Numbered from the stretch's first letter, positions 1 through 9,329 are shown. The stretch is DNA of 64,000 nt from Mycolicibacterium septicum DSM 44393 (GCF_000455325.1 NZ_HG322951.1:2049880-2113879); one strand, 5' to 3'. Notes: generated by a model from the letters alone, not told the origin. Program-made: numbers and translations.

Positions 1-384
1 CGTCGCGAATACCTCGACGAGACCGGCGGATGCTACGTGCATGTGCTGGCCGACGGCGATATCCACAGCTCGGGTGATCTGGCGAAGGCGATCGCCTGCG
101 GCGCCGACGCCGTTGTGTTGGGCACGCCGCTGGCCGTGGCCGACGAAGCGCAGGGCGGCGGCTGGTTCTGGCCGTCCGCGGCGGCGCACCCGTCCTTGCC
201 GCGCGGCGCGCTGCTGCAGGTGGCGGTCGGGGAGCGGCCCAGCCTGGAGCAGGTGCTCAACGGACCGTCCGACGATCCGTTCGGGTCGTTGAACCTGGTC
301 GGTGGCCTGCGCCGGTCGATGGCCAAGGCCGGGTACTGCGATCTCAAGGAGTTCCAGAAGGTCGGCCTGACCGTCGGGAGCTGA
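1..384 (+). CDS. guaB3: GuaB3-type IMP dehydrogenase family protein, C-terminal part
   Basis: The window opens inside this gene, so only the last 127 codons are visible, in frame from base 1 to a TGA at 382-384. The segment shows the phosphate-binding half of an IMPDH-type TIM barrel: an ADGDIHSSGD stretch followed by AIACGADAVVLGTPLA, which resembles the GDG/GADAVMLG phosphate-binding part of GuaB. The ending, with the helix SLEQVLNGPSDDPFGSLNLVGGLRRSM, is typical of the mycobacterial GuaB3 paralogue and not of the catalytic GuaB2. The next gene is choD, the same order as guaB3-choD in M. tuberculosis. The precise role of GuaB3 in purine metabolism is less certain than that of GuaB2. Confidence 0.88.
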   Translation, partial: RREYLDETGGCYVHVLADGDIHSSGDLAKAIACGADAVVLGTPLAVADEAQGGGWFWPSAAAHPSLPRGALLQVAVGERPSLEQVLNGPSDDPFGSLNLVGGLRRSMAKAGYCDLKEFQKVGLTVGS

Positions 385-450
385 CGCTCGTCTTTACAAG
401 TTAGGGCCTCCTGTCTAGAAGTTACCTGTCGGTAGCGTCATACTGATCAC

Positions 451-2187
451 ATGAAGCCTGACTACGACGTCTTGGTGATCGGTTCGGGGTTCGGCGGCAG
501 CGTGAGCGCGCTGCGGCTGACTGAGAAGGGCTATCGGGTCGGTGTACTCGAAGCCGGCCAACGGTTCGCCGACCCGGACTTCGCCAAGACTTCGTGGGAC
601 CTGCGCAAGTTCCTGTGGGCGCCGCAGTTGGGCATGTACGGCATCCAGCGCATCCACTTGCTGCGCAACGTGATGATCCTGGCCGGTGCGGGCGTGGGCG
701 GCGGATCACTGAACTACGCCAACACCCTCTACGTGCCGCCGGACCCGTTCTTCAACGATCCGCAGTGGAAGGACATCACCGACTGGCGTGCCGAGCTGAT
801 GCCGCATTACGACCAGGCTCAGCGCATGCTCGGTGTGGTCAAGAACCCGACCTTCACCGACGCGGACCGCATCGTCAAAGAGGTCGCCGACGACATGGGC
901 TGCGGGGACACCTTCGTCGCAACGCCCGTCGGGGTGTTCTTCGGCCTCGACGGCGAGATGACACCGGGCAAGACCGTGCCCGACCCGTTCTTCGGCGGTG
1001 TCGGACCGGCCCGCACCGGGTGCATCGAGTGCGGCGAATGCATGACCGGTTGTCGCCACGGCGCCAAGAACACCCTCGTCAAGAACTACCTGGGACTGGC
1101 GGAATCCGCTGGGGCGCAAGTGCATCCGATGACGACGGTGACGAGTTTCGAGCAGCGCGCCGACGGGCTGTGGGAGGTCACCACCGTGCGCACCGGCAGC
1201 AAGCTGCGTCGTCGCCGCAAGACCTTCACCGCGACACACCTGGTCCTGGCGGCCGGCACATACAACACCCAGAAGCTGCTGTTCAAGATGCGCGATACCG
1301 GCAAGCTGAACAAGCTCTCGGCCAAACTCGGCGTGCTGACCCGCACCAACTCCGAGTCCATCGTGGGTGCCCAGACCCTCACGGTGACACCCGGCATGGA
1401 TCTGACCCACGGCGTGGCCATCACCTCCTCGGTGCATCCCACCGCCGACACTCACGTCGAGCCGGTGCGCTACGGCAAGGGCTCCAACGCAATGGGGCTG
1501 CTGCAGACGCTGATGACCGACGGCACCGGGCCGCAGGGCACCGACGTGCCCCGCTGGCGGCAGTTCCTCGAACAGGGTCGCCAGGATCCGGGCAAGCTGA
1601 TCCGTCTGCTCAACCCGCAGCGGTGGAGTGAGCGCACGGTCATCGCCCTGGTGATGCAGCATCTGGACAACTCGATCACCACCTTCACCAAGCGTGGGCC
1701 CGGGGGCAAGCGGGTCATGACGTCCAAACAGGGCCACGGCGAGCCGAACCCGACGTGGATCCCGGTGGGCAACGAGTTCACCAGGCGGATGGCGGAGAAG
1801 GTCGACGGGGTCGCGGGCGGCACCTGGGGCGAGCTGTTCAACATCCCGCTCACCGCGCACTTCCTGGGTGGGGCGGCCATCGGCGACAGCGCCGACCACG
1901 GTGTCATCGACCCGTATCAGCGCGTGTACAACTACCCGACGCTCTACGTCATGGACGGCGCCGCGATCTCGGCGAACCTCGGGGTGAACCCGTCGCTGTC
2001 GATCACCGCGCAGGCCGAGCGGGCCGCGTCGTTGTGGCCGAACAACGGGCAGAACGACGAGCGTCCGGCGCAGAATGAGCCGTACCGGAAACTGGCGCCG
2101 ATCGCGCCCGCACATCCCGTGGTGCCGGCCGAGGCGCCTGCCGGACTGCGGCGGCTGCCGATCGAACCCGTCAACTCGGGCGGTTAG
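451..2187 (+). CDS. choD: Cholesterol oxidase ChoD, GMC-family flavoprotein
   Basis: This 578-residue protein is a glucose-methanol-choline family FAD oxidoreductase. The N-terminal Rossmann motif GSGFGG is at residues 11-16 and is followed by the acidic strand end VLEAG. A Cys-rich segment, GCIECGECMTGC, lies near residue 190, and a C-terminal NLGVNPSLSITAQAERAA helix closes the FAD site. Length and position directly after guaB3 match the ChoD group of mycobacteria, annotated as oxidising the 3-beta-hydroxyl of cholesterol. Within that group the true substrate in vivo is debated, so oxidation of sterols is inferred from family membership. ATG at 451 is preceded by a short 66-base gap after guaB3. 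Confidence 0.88.
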   Translation: MKPDYDVLVIGSGFGGSVSALRLTEKGYRVGVLEAGQRFADPDFAKTSWDLRKFLWAPQLGMYGIQRIHLLRNVMILAGAGVGGGSLNYANTLYVPPDPFFNDPQWKDITDWRAELMPHYDQAQRMLGVVKNPTFTDADRIVKEVADDMGCGDTFVATPVGVFFGLDGEMTPGKTVPDPFFGGVGPARTGCIECGECMTGCRHGAKNTLVKNYLGLAESAGAQVHPMTTVTSFEQRADGLWEVTTVRTGSKLRRRRKTFTATHLVLAAGTYNTQKLLFKMRDTGKLNKLSAKLGVLTRTNSESIVGAQTLTVTPGMDLTHGVAITSSVHPTADTHVEPVRYGKGSNAMGLLQTLMTDGTGPQGTDVPRWRQFLEQGRQDPGKLIRLLNPQRWSERTVIALVMQHLDNSITTFTKRGPGGKRVMTSKQGHGEPNPTWIPVGNEFTRRMAEKVDGVAGGTWGELFNIPLTAHFLGGAAIGDSADHGVIDPYQRVYNYPTLYVMDGAAISANLGVNPSLSITAQAERAASLWPNNGQNDERPAQNEPYRKLAPIAPAHPVVPAEAPAGLRRLPIEPVNSGG

Positions 2188-2254
2188 GTCCCGCCCCATT
2201 CCGGGTACCTAACCCTCGCCGGGCGGCGAGGTCCGGCCGGGAGGGGTGCGGCGC

Positions 2255-2914
2255 ATGCGGAAGGCGTTCCACGACGAGTTGGCGGCACTGTCCACTCAAC
2301 TCGCCGAGATGTGCGCGCTGGCGGTCAGTGCGATGCAGCGGGCCAACCAGGCCCTGCTCGACTCCGATCTGTCACTGGCCGAGCAGGTCATCGCGGACCA
2401 CGAACACATCGCCGCCTACAACCACCGCATCGAGGAGTCGGCGTTCCGGCTCTTGGTCCTGCAGCAGCCGGTCGCCAGTGAGCTGCGCACCGTCGTCGGT
2501 TCGATGCACATCGCCGCCGATATCGACCGCATGGGCGCGCTCGCGGTGCATGTCGCCGACATCTCCCGGTTGCGCCATCCTGAATGCGCGCTGCCGGACG
2601 AGGTGCGGGCAAGTTTTGCCGAGATGGGCGCCCAGGCCGTGCAGTTGGCGCGCACCGCGCAGGAGGTGCTGGTGTCGCGCGATCCCGACGCCGCCGCACG
2701 CCTGCGCGACGAGGACGACGCCGTCGACGCCGAGCATCGTCACCTGTTCACCCTGCTGCTGGACCGTCAGTGGGACGACGGGGTGTGCTCGGCTGTCGAC
2801 GTCGCGCTGTTGGGTCGCTACTACGAGCGATTCGCCGATCACGCCGTCGAGATCGGCAAGCGGGTCATCTTCGAGGCGACCGGCGGGCGGCCGGTGCACA
2901 AGAAGCTGGCCTGA
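2255..2914 (+). CDS. phoU: PhoU-family phosphate regulatory protein
   Basis: The product is about 219 residues, almost wholly helical, and carries two PhoU repeats. Each repeat has the pattern E-x3-D-H-x-x-I or Y-E-R-x-A-D-H-x-V-E-I that binds metal in this family; the second is clear as [16 protein letters not shown] near the C-terminus. PhoU proteins restrain the SenX3-type kinase when phosphate is plentiful. Mycobacteria carry PhoY paralogues and this is one of them. The ATG at 2255 is preferred over an in-frame GTG at 2246, because a purine-rich GGGAGGGG stretch ends about 9 bases before it. No pst genes are adjacent, so its partner kinase is elsewhere. Confidence 0.85.
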   Translation: MRKAFHDELAALSTQLAEMCALAVSAMQRANQALLDSDLSLAEQVIADHEHIAAYNHRIEESAFRLLVLQQPVASELRTVVGSMHIAADIDRMGALAVHVADISRLRHPECALPDEVRASFAEMGAQAVQLARTAQEVLVSRDPDAAARLRDEDDAVDAEHRHLFTLLLDRQWDDGVCSAVDVALLGRYYERFADHAVEIGKRVIFEATGGRPVHKKLA

Positions 2915-2918
2915 GCCG

Positions 2919-3533
2919 CTACCGGCCGGGAGCTGGGCTGGATTCGAGCAGCGCGGTGAACAGCCGGGTGAGTGTGTCGACATCGACGGTCCCCGGTTGC
3001 AGCACCTCCTCGGTGGCGATGCCGGAGATGATGGTGACCACCAGTTGGGCGAGTGCCGACAGCTGGCGACCGGGCAGGGACGTACCGGCCTGTTCGACGA
3101 TGCGCAGCGCTTGATCGGCGGCCGCGCGGCGGCGGGCCACCAGGCGTTCGCGGAGCTGGGGATCCCGGACCGCACGCAGCCAGTACTCGGTCAGCACGAT
3201 CTGGTACTCGGTCTGATCGTGGATCGAATCCAGCGTTGACCTGCTCAATGCCGCGGCGATCGCGGCGGTGTCGCCGTGCCCACTGTCCAGAGCGGTTGCG
3301 ATGAGGGCGCCGCGACTCTCGAACTGCCGGTCCAGCAGGGCCAGGAACAACTCGTCCTTGGATTCGAAGTTGGAGTACACCGCACCTTTGGTGAATCCCG
3401 CGGCGTGACCGATGGCGTCGATGGTGGCGCCGGCGAACCCTTCGGCCGCGAAAACCTTCAGCGCTGCGTCGAGGATCCGGTCGCGCACCTCGTCGCGGGT
3501 GGGACGGGTGCGGGCGGGTTTGACAGCCGACAT
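2919..3533 (-). CDS. TetR-family transcriptional regulator
   Basis: This 204-residue regulator has an N-terminal TetR helix-turn-helix (R-D-R-I-L-D-A-A-L-K-V-F, then G-A-T-I-D-A-I and G-A-V-Y-S-N-F). A variable ligand-binding domain follows. ATG at 3533 (MSAVK) is chosen over an upstream in-frame codon at 3542. The gene is divergent from the ABC-like/YhgE pair, and a strong inverted repeat at 3544-3578 lies between the two starts. The simple reading is a local repressor of itself and of the membrane pair. The ligand is unknown. Confidence 0.88.
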   Translation of the reverse strand: MSAVKPARTRPTRDEVRDRILDAALKVFAAEGFAGATIDAIGHAAGFTKGAVYSNFESKDELFLALLDRQFESRGALIATALDSGHGDTAAIAAALSRSTLDSIHDQTEYQIVLTEYWLRAVRDPQLRERLVARRRAAADQALRIVEQAGTSLPGRQLSALAQLVVTIISGIATEEVLQPGTVDVDTLTRLFTALLESSPAPGR

Positions 3534-3543
3534 GGGGAACACA

Positions 3544-3578
3544 ATACTCGCTGGTATCGTTTGGATACCAGTGAGTAT
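3544..3578. promoter_or_regulatory. Inverted-repeat operator between TetR gene and ABC-like/YhgE operon
   Basis: Arms of 15 bp at 3544-3558 and 3564-3578 (right arm GATACCAGTGAGTAT) match as reverse complements with one mismatch around a 5-base spacer. The site sits in the 58-base divergent region and overlaps the likely promoters of both genes. It is the obvious target of the flanking TetR protein, by inference from position and symmetry. Confidence 0.8.
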
Positions 3579-3591
3579 CGAAAGGTCGGAG

Positions 3592-4329
3592 ATGGAAGAT
3601 CAGGACGACGCCGAGGACACCCGGGCGTCCGAGGGGGACGACGCGACCGATGCGCCCGAGGCGGGCGCCGCGCAGGACGCGCCGCAGATCGTCACGGCCG
3701 GGTTGGGGGTGGACGGCGAGCACGGACCGTTGTTCTCGAACATCGACCTCGAGCTCACGCCGGGATTCCACGCCATTCAGATGCCCGGCGGCTGGGGCCA
3801 GACCGCACTGCTGCTCACGCTGGCCGGCCGGCTCAAGCCCACCAGCGGCACCGTGACGGTCTGCGGCGAGACCGCCCCCCGAGCGATCCGGCGGCACTGC
3901 GCAATCGCGGCGTTCGCCGACATCGACGAGCTGGAGGACTCGGTCACCGTGCAGACGGTGCTCGCCGAGCAGCGCCGGTGGCTGGCACCGTGGTATCGAC
4001 GGGTTCCGATCGAGGCCGGCGAATCCGCACTCCGTGAGGTCTTCGGGGCACTGACGCCGCCGGCGGCCGCGACCTACATCAGCGAACTGTCCGATCTCGA
4101 CCTGTTCCTGCTGAAAGTCACCCTGGCCTTGTTCTCGAATCGTCCGATCCTGGTGGTCGGCGACCTCGAACAGGTAAGGGACAACTCGCGCCGGGCGGTC
4201 GCAGTCGAACGACTCGGCGCCATCGCCACCCAGCGCACCGTCGTTGTCGGCGTGACCAATCCGCTCGGTGTCGAAGCCCCCGACCACGGTCTGCACGATC
4301 ACCGCATCCTGACCGGAAAGAACGAATGA
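3592..4329 (+). CDS. ABC-type ATPase-like protein with degenerate nucleotide site, partner of YhgE/Pip
   Basis: The 245-residue product has an acidic N-terminal tail of about 30 residues and then the fold pattern of an ABC ATPase. The Walker A position reads MPGGWGQTALLLTLAG, so the invariant Lys is Gln and the first Gly is Met. The signature position reads SELSDLDLFL instead of LSGGQ, and the Walker B region is RPILVVGDLEQV. ATP hydrolysis is therefore doubtful. The gene overlaps the following YhgE-family gene by ATGA, so the two are probably made together. ATG at 3592 has AAAGG a few bases upstream; an in-frame GTG at 3571 lies inside the operator and is less likely. Confidence 0.75.
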   Translation: MEDQDDAEDTRASEGDDATDAPEAGAAQDAPQIVTAGLGVDGEHGPLFSNIDLELTPGFHAIQMPGGWGQTALLLTLAGRLKPTSGTVTVCGETAPRAIRRHCAIAAFADIDELEDSVTVQTVLAEQRRWLAPWYRRVPIEAGESALREVFGALTPPAAATYISELSDLDLFLLKVTLALFSNRPILVVGDLEQVRDNSRRAVAVERLGAIATQRTVVVGVTNPLGVEAPDHGLHDHRILTGKNE

Positions 4330-6314
4330 TGTTTGCAAGACTCAACTTCGGAGCCCCGGCCGCCGGACTCGCCTTCGGCTCGGAAATCAAACGCTTCGGC
4401 CGCAGCCGGATGACCCGCGCCGCGATCGTGGTGCTGATGCTGCTGCCGCTGGTGTACGGCGCGCTGTACCTGTGGGCCTACTGGGACCCCTTCGGCCAGG
4501 TCGACAAGATGCCGGTGGCACTCGTCAATGCCGATCGGGGCGCGGTGGTTTCGGGCCAGCACATCAATGTCGGTGCCGAGATCGCCAAGAGCCTGACCGA
4601 CGATGCGAGCCTGAACTGGCATGTGGTGGATGACGACGAGGCGCGTAGGGGCGTCGAGCACGGCCAGTACTACTTCATGCTCGAGCTGCCGGCCGATTTC
4701 AGTGAGGCGATCGCATCACCGCTGACCGGGAACCCCAAGCAGGCCAACCTGAATGCGGTCTACAACGACGCCAACAACTACATCTCGTCGAACATCGGCC
4801 GCACCGCGATCGACCAGGTGCTCAACGCGGTGTCGACGCGGATCTCGGGCCAGGCGGTCAACCAGGTGCTCTCGGTCGTGGTCAGCTCGGGCGCCGGGAT
4901 CAAGCGGGCCGCGGACGGTGCGGCCCAACTCGCCGACGGGGCAGTGAAAGTCGATGACGGCGCCGGTCAGCTGGCAACCGGGCTTCACAGCGCCCGGTCC
5001 GGCTCGGCCCAGCTGGCCACCGGTGCCAAGCAGCTCTCCGACGGGATCACCAAGGCCACCGACCCGCTGGTCGCGGTGACGTCCGCGCTGTCGAAGGTCG
5101 GTGGCGACACCCAGAAACTGGAAGACGGCACCGCTGCACTGCGGCAGGCCAACGACCAGATCGGCGCCATCACCGGGGCGCAGGATTCCGCTGCGACGGC
5201 GCTGACGTCGGTGATCGATCAGCTCTCGGCCAGCCCGGATCCGCTTGCCAACAACGCGGCCGGAACGCTGCGGGGTGTCCAGGATGACCTTCGGGCCCAC
5301 CAGTTCACCCCGCAGATCCGCCAACAGCTCACCGATGCGGAGAATGCCGCGATCTCGATGACGTCGTCGTTGCGCAACCCCGGCAGCCCGCTGAACTCCG
5401 CGCTCGATCAGGTCGGCAGCAAGAACTCCGATCTCAACGCCAAGCTGAACCAGCTGCGAAGCGGAGCTCAGCAGCTGGCCTCGGGCAATGCCGAATTGGC
5501 CAGTGGTATAGCCAAACTCGACACCGGTGCCGGGCAGCTGAAATCGGGTACCTCGCAGTTGCGGTCCGGATCGGCCGAGTTGGCGACCAAGCTCGCCGAC
5601 GGCGCCGGCCAGGTGCCCGATTGGACACCCGCGCAGAAGGAGGCGATCGCCGACACCATCGGCGGTCCGGTCCACCTGCAGAACTCGGCCGAGAACGCCG
5701 CGCCCAACTTCGGCACCGGGATGGCGCCGTTCTTCATCACGCTCGCCCTGTTCTTCGGTGCGCTCGTGCTGTGGATGGTGTTGCGTCCGTTGCAGAACCG
5801 CCCGATCGCCGCGGAGGTACTGGCGATCCGAGTGGTGCTCGCCAGCTACGTGCCCGCCGCGGTGATCGGGATATTCCAGGCCATCATCCTTTACTGCGTG
5901 GTGCGGTTCGCCCTGGGCATGCAGGTGGCACATCCGGTCGCGATGCTGGGCTTCATGATGCTGATCTCGTGCACCTTCGTGGCGGCGACGCAGGCGATCA
6001 ACGCCTTCGTCGGCCCCGCGGTGGGCCGGGTGCTGCTGATGGCCCTGCTCATGCTCCAGTTGGTCAGCGCAGGCGGGATGTATCCGGTGGAGACCACGTC
6101 ACGACCGTTCCAGGCGTTCCACAACTACGATCCGATGACGTACGGCGTCAACGGATTACGTCAGCTCATCCTCGGCGGTATCGATCACCGGCTGTGGCAG
6201 GCGATCATCACGCTGCTGCTGATCTGGGTCGGTGCCCTGACCATCTCGTCGCTGTCGGCCCGGCGTAACCGGCAGTGGAACATCATCCGGCTGATGCCGG
6301 CGATCAAGATGTGA
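4326..6314 (+). CDS. YhgE/Pip-family multi-pass membrane protein
   Basis: This 662-residue protein has one N-terminal membrane helix (about residues 36-54), a long extracytoplasmic domain, and five or six helices in the last 200 residues, resembling an ABC-2 permease. That is the layout of the YhgE/Pip family. The central domain has repeated L-x-D-G-A-x-Q-L-A/S-x-G units (for example ADGAVKVDDGAGQLATG) that predict long helices or coiled coil, as in other family members. It overlaps the upstream degenerate ATPase gene by 4 bases. Family members serve as phage receptors or secretion-associated factors in some bacteria. The role here is unknown; export under TetR control is inference. Confidence 0.82.
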   Translation: MMFARLNFGAPAAGLAFGSEIKRFGRSRMTRAAIVVLMLLPLVYGALYLWAYWDPFGQVDKMPVALVNADRGAVVSGQHINVGAEIAKSLTDDASLNWHVVDDDEARRGVEHGQYYFMLELPADFSEAIASPLTGNPKQANLNAVYNDANNYISSNIGRTAIDQVLNAVSTRISGQAVNQVLSVVVSSGAGIKRAADGAAQLADGAVKVDDGAGQLATGLHSARSGSAQLATGAKQLSDGITKATDPLVAVTSALSKVGGDTQKLEDGTAALRQANDQIGAITGAQDSAATALTSVIDQLSASPDPLANNAAGTLRGVQDDLRAHQFTPQIRQQLTDAENAAISMTSSLRNPGSPLNSALDQVGSKNSDLNAKLNQLRSGAQQLASGNAELASGIAKLDTGAGQLKSGTSQLRSGSAELATKLADGAGQVPDWTPAQKEAIADTIGGPVHLQNSAENAAPNFGTGMAPFFITLALFFGALVLWMVLRPLQNRPIAAEVLAIRVVLASYVPAAVIGIFQAIILYCVVRFALGMQVAHPVAMLGFMMLISCTFVAATQAINAFVGPAVGRVLLMALLMLQLVSAGGMYPVETTSRPFQAFHNYDPMTYGVNGLRQLILGGIDHRLWQAIITLLLIWVGALTISSLSARRNRQWNIIRLMPAIKM

Positions 6315-6315
6315 G

Positions 6316-7215
6316 TCAGACCGCCTGGAGCAGAGCGGCATCCGCGAGCGGCCGGCTGCGCTGCCCGTGGATGTCGACGGGCACGTCACCGGACAGCGTC
6401 ACGCGGTGCATCACCCGGCGCTGGTTGTCGTAGTCGTCGACAGCGCGGTGCTGGGTGGCCCGGTTGTCCCAGATGGCGACGTCGCCGGGTGCCCAGTTCC
6501 AACGAATGGTGTTCTCCGGAACGGTGATCCGGCGCTGCAGCAATTCCAGCAGCGTCGAGGATTCGTGGCTGTCCAGGCCGAGGAAGCCGCGGGTGAAGTC
6601 GCCGGCCACCAGGGTGCGTTCGCCGGTTTCCGGATGCACCCGGACCACCGGGTGCTCGGTGCGGAAATCGGGCTTCTCGAACGCGGCCCGCATCTGCTGC
6701 TGTTCGTCGGTGAGCGAGGCCACCGGCGCGGCCGCGTAATCGAAGCGGTTGCTGTGGACGGCCCAGAGGTTTTCGGTGAGGTGCTTGAGCGGCTCGGGGA
6801 GCGCGTCGTAGGCGGCCGCGGTCGATGCCCACAGGGTGGATCCACCGTATTCGGGCAGCGTCACCGCTCGCAGGATCGAGATGGCGGGGTAGTCGGGCAC
6901 GAACGTGACGTCCGTGTGCCAGCGGGTGGCCTTGGCGTACTCGGAGTCGAGGGGGGTGATGATCGGCGCATCGGCCTGCTTGAGCGCGTGGTGGCCGACC
7001 GGCTGGCCCAGCAGCCGCGCGAAGGCGTGGTGCCCTTCGTCGGTGAGGTCGTGCTGGCCGCCGAAGAAGATCACCTTGTGCTCCAGCAGCGCGCGCCGGA
7101 TCTCGGCGACCGTGCTCTTGTCGAGATCCCCGCCCAGCTGGACCCCGTCGATGCGGGCGCCGATCCGGCTGCCGAGCTTCTTGACGGTGAGGGGAGCGAT
7201 GGTGGAAGCGGTCAT
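6316..7215 (-). CDS. Alpha-ketoglutarate-dependent alkylsulfatase/taurine dioxygenase family (Rv3406-like)
   Basis: The 299-residue product is a TauD-family Fe(II)/2-oxoglutarate dioxygenase. Iron ligands are visible as WHTD (His100, Asp102) and WDNRATQH (His256), and Arg271 in RVMHRVTL would bind 2-oxoglutarate. Gene position and the divergent TetR partner match Rv3406/Rv3405c of M. tuberculosis, where the enzyme cleaves alkyl sulfates oxidatively to aldehyde and sulfate. Sulfur scavenging is the likely role. ATG at 7215 is chosen because AAAGGA lies just upstream; a longer start at 7245 would run through the operator. The neighbouring TetR gene and two palindromes upstream indicate repression. 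Confidence 0.88.
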   Translation of the reverse strand: MTASTIAPLTVKKLGSRIGARIDGVQLGGDLDKSTVAEIRRALLEHKVIFFGGQHDLTDEGHHAFARLLGQPVGHHALKQADAPIITPLDSEYAKATRWHTDVTFVPDYPAISILRAVTLPEYGGSTLWASTAAAYDALPEPLKHLTENLWAVHSNRFDYAAAPVASLTDEQQQMRAAFEKPDFRTEHPVVRVHPETGERTLVAGDFTRGFLGLDSHESSTLLELLQRRITVPENTIRWNWAPGDVAIWDNRATQHRAVDDYDNQRRVMHRVTLSGDVPVDIHGQRSRPLADAALLQAV

Positions 7216-7246
7216 CGGATCAGTCCTTTGCGCTGGTGGGAACAAC

Positions 7247-7264
7247 TGTAGTCAGGTGACTACA
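7247..7264. promoter_or_regulatory. Perfect TetR-type palindrome, site 1
   Basis: TGTAGTCA-GG-TGACTACA is a perfect 8+2+8 palindrome in the gap between the divergent dioxygenase and TetR genes. It lies about 32 bases upstream of the dioxygenase start, where it could block that promoter. Confidence 0.82.
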
Positions 7265-7280
7265 CCTGCATGTGAGCTAG

Positions 7281-7298
7281 TGTAACCACGTGACTACA
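7281..7298. promoter_or_regulatory. TetR-type palindrome, site 2, overlapping the regulator start codon
   Basis: TGTAACCA-CG-TGACTACA repeats site 1 with two mismatches in the left arm. It spans the GTG start of the TetR gene at 7290. Its centre is 34 bp from that of site 1, so two dimers would sit about three helical turns apart on nearly the same face. Confidence 0.75.
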
Positions 7299-7874
7299 CC
7301 GACGCCACCGGCAAAAGATCCGGCGAGCCCGGTGGGCCGTGACGAGGTGGTGGCCGCGGCACTGTCCGCGGCGGCCGAACTGTTCGCCGAGCGTGGGGTG
7401 GCGGCCACGTCGATCCGTGACATCGCCGCCAGGTCCAAGGTCAACCACGGGCTGATCTACCGGCACTTCGGCACCAAGGAGCAGTTGGTCGGCGCGGTCC
7501 TCGATCACCTCGGTGCCCGGCTCACCACGCTGTTGGACGACGGCGGTCCCGCCGACGAGATCGAGCACAACATGGACCGGCATATGCGCGTGATGGCCCG
7601 GGCGCTGCTCGACGGCTACCCGATCGGGCAACTGCAGACCCGGTTTCCGGGTGTCACCAGGCTGCTCGGGCAGGTGCTGCCGCAGTTCGACGACGAGCGC
7701 CGCGGACGGCTTGCCGTTGCGAACGCCGTTGCCCTGCAACTGGGTTGGCGCTTCTTCGAACCGTTCCTGAAGGCCGCGACCGGCCTGGATCCGATCACCG
7801 ACGACGACGTGCGCGCCGCGATGAGCGCCGAGATCGCGCAGATCCTCGATCCCGGCGACGCATCTGCGGTTTGA
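7290..7874 (+). CDS. TetR-family repressor (Rv3405c-like)
   Basis: The 194-residue protein has a clear N-terminal TetR helix-turn-helix (AAELFAERGVAATSIRDIAA, then VNHGLIYRHFGTKEQL). It starts with GTG at 7290, embedded in the second palindrome. In M. tuberculosis the orthologue Rv3405c represses Rv3406, so autoregulation plus repression of the dioxygenase is expected here. Its TGA at 7872-7874 abuts the catalase stop at 7875, so the two genes converge with no gap. Confidence 0.88.
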   Translation: MTTPTPPAKDPASPVGRDEVVAAALSAAAELFAERGVAATSIRDIAARSKVNHGLIYRHFGTKEQLVGAVLDHLGARLTTLLDDGGPADEIEHNMDRHMRVMARALLDGYPIGQLQTRFPGVTRLLGQVLPQFDDERRGRLAVANAVALQLGWRFFEPFLKAATGLDPITDDDVRAAMSAEIAQILDPGDASAV

Positions 7875-9329
7875 TCAGCTGCCGCTGCGGACTGACGATT
7901 CGATCTTCTCGCCCAATTGCTTGTCGACGTTCTTCCAGTACTCGAAGGCCCGTTCCAGGACCTGCTCGGAGACGCCCTTCGACAGGTGGCCGGCGATGTT
8001 GGAGACCAGCCGGTCCCGTGCCGCGTCGTCGAGCACGTCGCGCACCATGGTTCCGGCCTGGCCCCAATCGTCGTCCTCGGCGTGCAGCGTGTAAGCGGCG
8101 CGCACCATGTCGCCGTCGGCGCGCCAGACCGATTCGCCGGTGCGCGCCGGATCGGCCTGCGGCCCGCCGTACGAGTTCGGTGCGTACACCGGATCGGTCA
8201 CATTCTTGATCCGCATCGCGCCGTCCTTCGAGTAGCTGTTGACCTCGACCTTCGGCGCGTTCACCGGGATCTGCTTGTAGTTGGTCCCGAGCCGGTGACG
8301 GTGGGCGTCGGCGTAGGAGAAGTCGCGGGCCAACAGCATCTTGTCCGGACTCAGACCGGTGCCGGCCACCCGGTTGTTCGGCTCGAACGCGGCCTGCTCT
8401 ATTTCGGTGTGATAGTCCTCGACATTGCGGTCCAGTGTCAGCGTGCCGACATCGTGCAGCGGGTAGTCGCCGTGCGGCCACACCTTGGTCAGGTCGAACG
8501 GGTTGAACCGGTAGTCCTTGGCTTCCTCGAACGGCATGAGCTGCACCTTCAACGTCCAGCTCGGGAAGTCGCCGCGGTCGATCGAGTCGTACAGATCACG
8601 CTGATGGGCATCGCCGTCGACGCCGGCCATTCGGTCGGCTTCCTCCTGGGTGAGGAAGTCGATGCCCTGGTTGGTGATGAAGTGGTACTTCACCCAGGTG
8701 ATCTCTCCGGCAGCGTTGATCCAGCTGTAGGTGTGACTGGAGTAGCCGTTCATGTGCCGCCAGTCCTTCGGGATGCCGCGGTCACCCATCAGCCACGTGA
8801 CTTGGTGCGCGGATTCCGGCGACAGCGTCCAGAAATCCCACTGCATGTCGTGATCGCGAGTGTTGTTGTCGGATCGCCGCTTCTGCGAGCGGATGAAGTG
8901 CTGGAACTTCAACGGGTCCCGCATGAAGAACACCGGGGTGTTGTTTCCGACCATGTCGAAGTTGCCCTCGGTGGTGTAAAACTTGGTCGCGAACCCGCGA
9001 GGGTCGCGCCAGGTGTCTGGGCTGCCCCGCTCACCGGCGACGGTCGAGAACCGGGTCAGGGTCTCGGTCTTGACGCCCGGCTGGAACAGCGCGGCCTTGG
9101 TGTAGGCGCTGACGTCGTGGGTCACCTCGAAGTGACCGAATGCGCCGCCGCCCTTGGCGTGCGGCTGGCGCTCCGGGATCCGCTCCCGGTTGAACATCGC
9201 CATCTGCTCGATCAGGTAGTGGTCCTGCAGCAGGATCGGGCCGTCCGGACCGATCGTCAACGAGTGTTCGTCGCTGTACACCGGGATTCCGGCGTCGGTG
9301 GTTGTCGGCTTGGGCTGGGTACCGGTCAC
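7875..9329 (-). CDS. katA: Monofunctional haem catalase
   Basis: This 484-residue catalase has the small-subunit (clade 3) length. The catalytic His is His57 in [12 protein letters not shown], the distal Asn lies in [10 protein letters not shown] (about residues 129-130), and the proximal haem ligand is Tyr339 in [14 protein letters not shown]. It converts hydrogen peroxide to water and oxygen in the cytoplasm. It is separate from the bifunctional KatG type. It lies between the Rv3405c-like and Rv3401-like genes, where I do not recall a catalase in M. tuberculosis. No regulator is adjacent, and the 119-base upstream gap shows no clear repressor site. Confidence 0.93.
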   Translation of the reverse strand: MTGTQPKPTTTDAGIPVYSDEHSLTIGPDGPILLQDHYLIEQMAMFNRERIPERQPHAKGGGAFGHFEVTHDVSAYTKAALFQPGVKTETLTRFSTVAGERGSPDTWRDPRGFATKFYTTEGNFDMVGNNTPVFFMRDPLKFQHFIRSQKRRSDNNTRDHDMQWDFWTLSPESAHQVTWLMGDRGIPKDWRHMNGYSSHTYSWINAAGEITWVKYHFITNQGIDFLTQEEADRMAGVDGDAHQRDLYDSIDRGDFPSWTLKVQLMPFEEAKDYRFNPFDLTKVWPHGDYPLHDVGTLTLDRNVEDYHTEIEQAAFEPNNRVAGTGLSPDKMLLARDFSYADAHRHRLGTNYKQIPVNAPKVEVNSYSKDGAMRIKNVTDPVYAPNSYGGPQADPARTGESVWRADGDMVRAAYTLHAEDDDWGQAGTMVRDVLDDAARDRLVSNIAGHLSKGVSEQVLERAFEYWKNVDKQLGEKIESSVRSGS

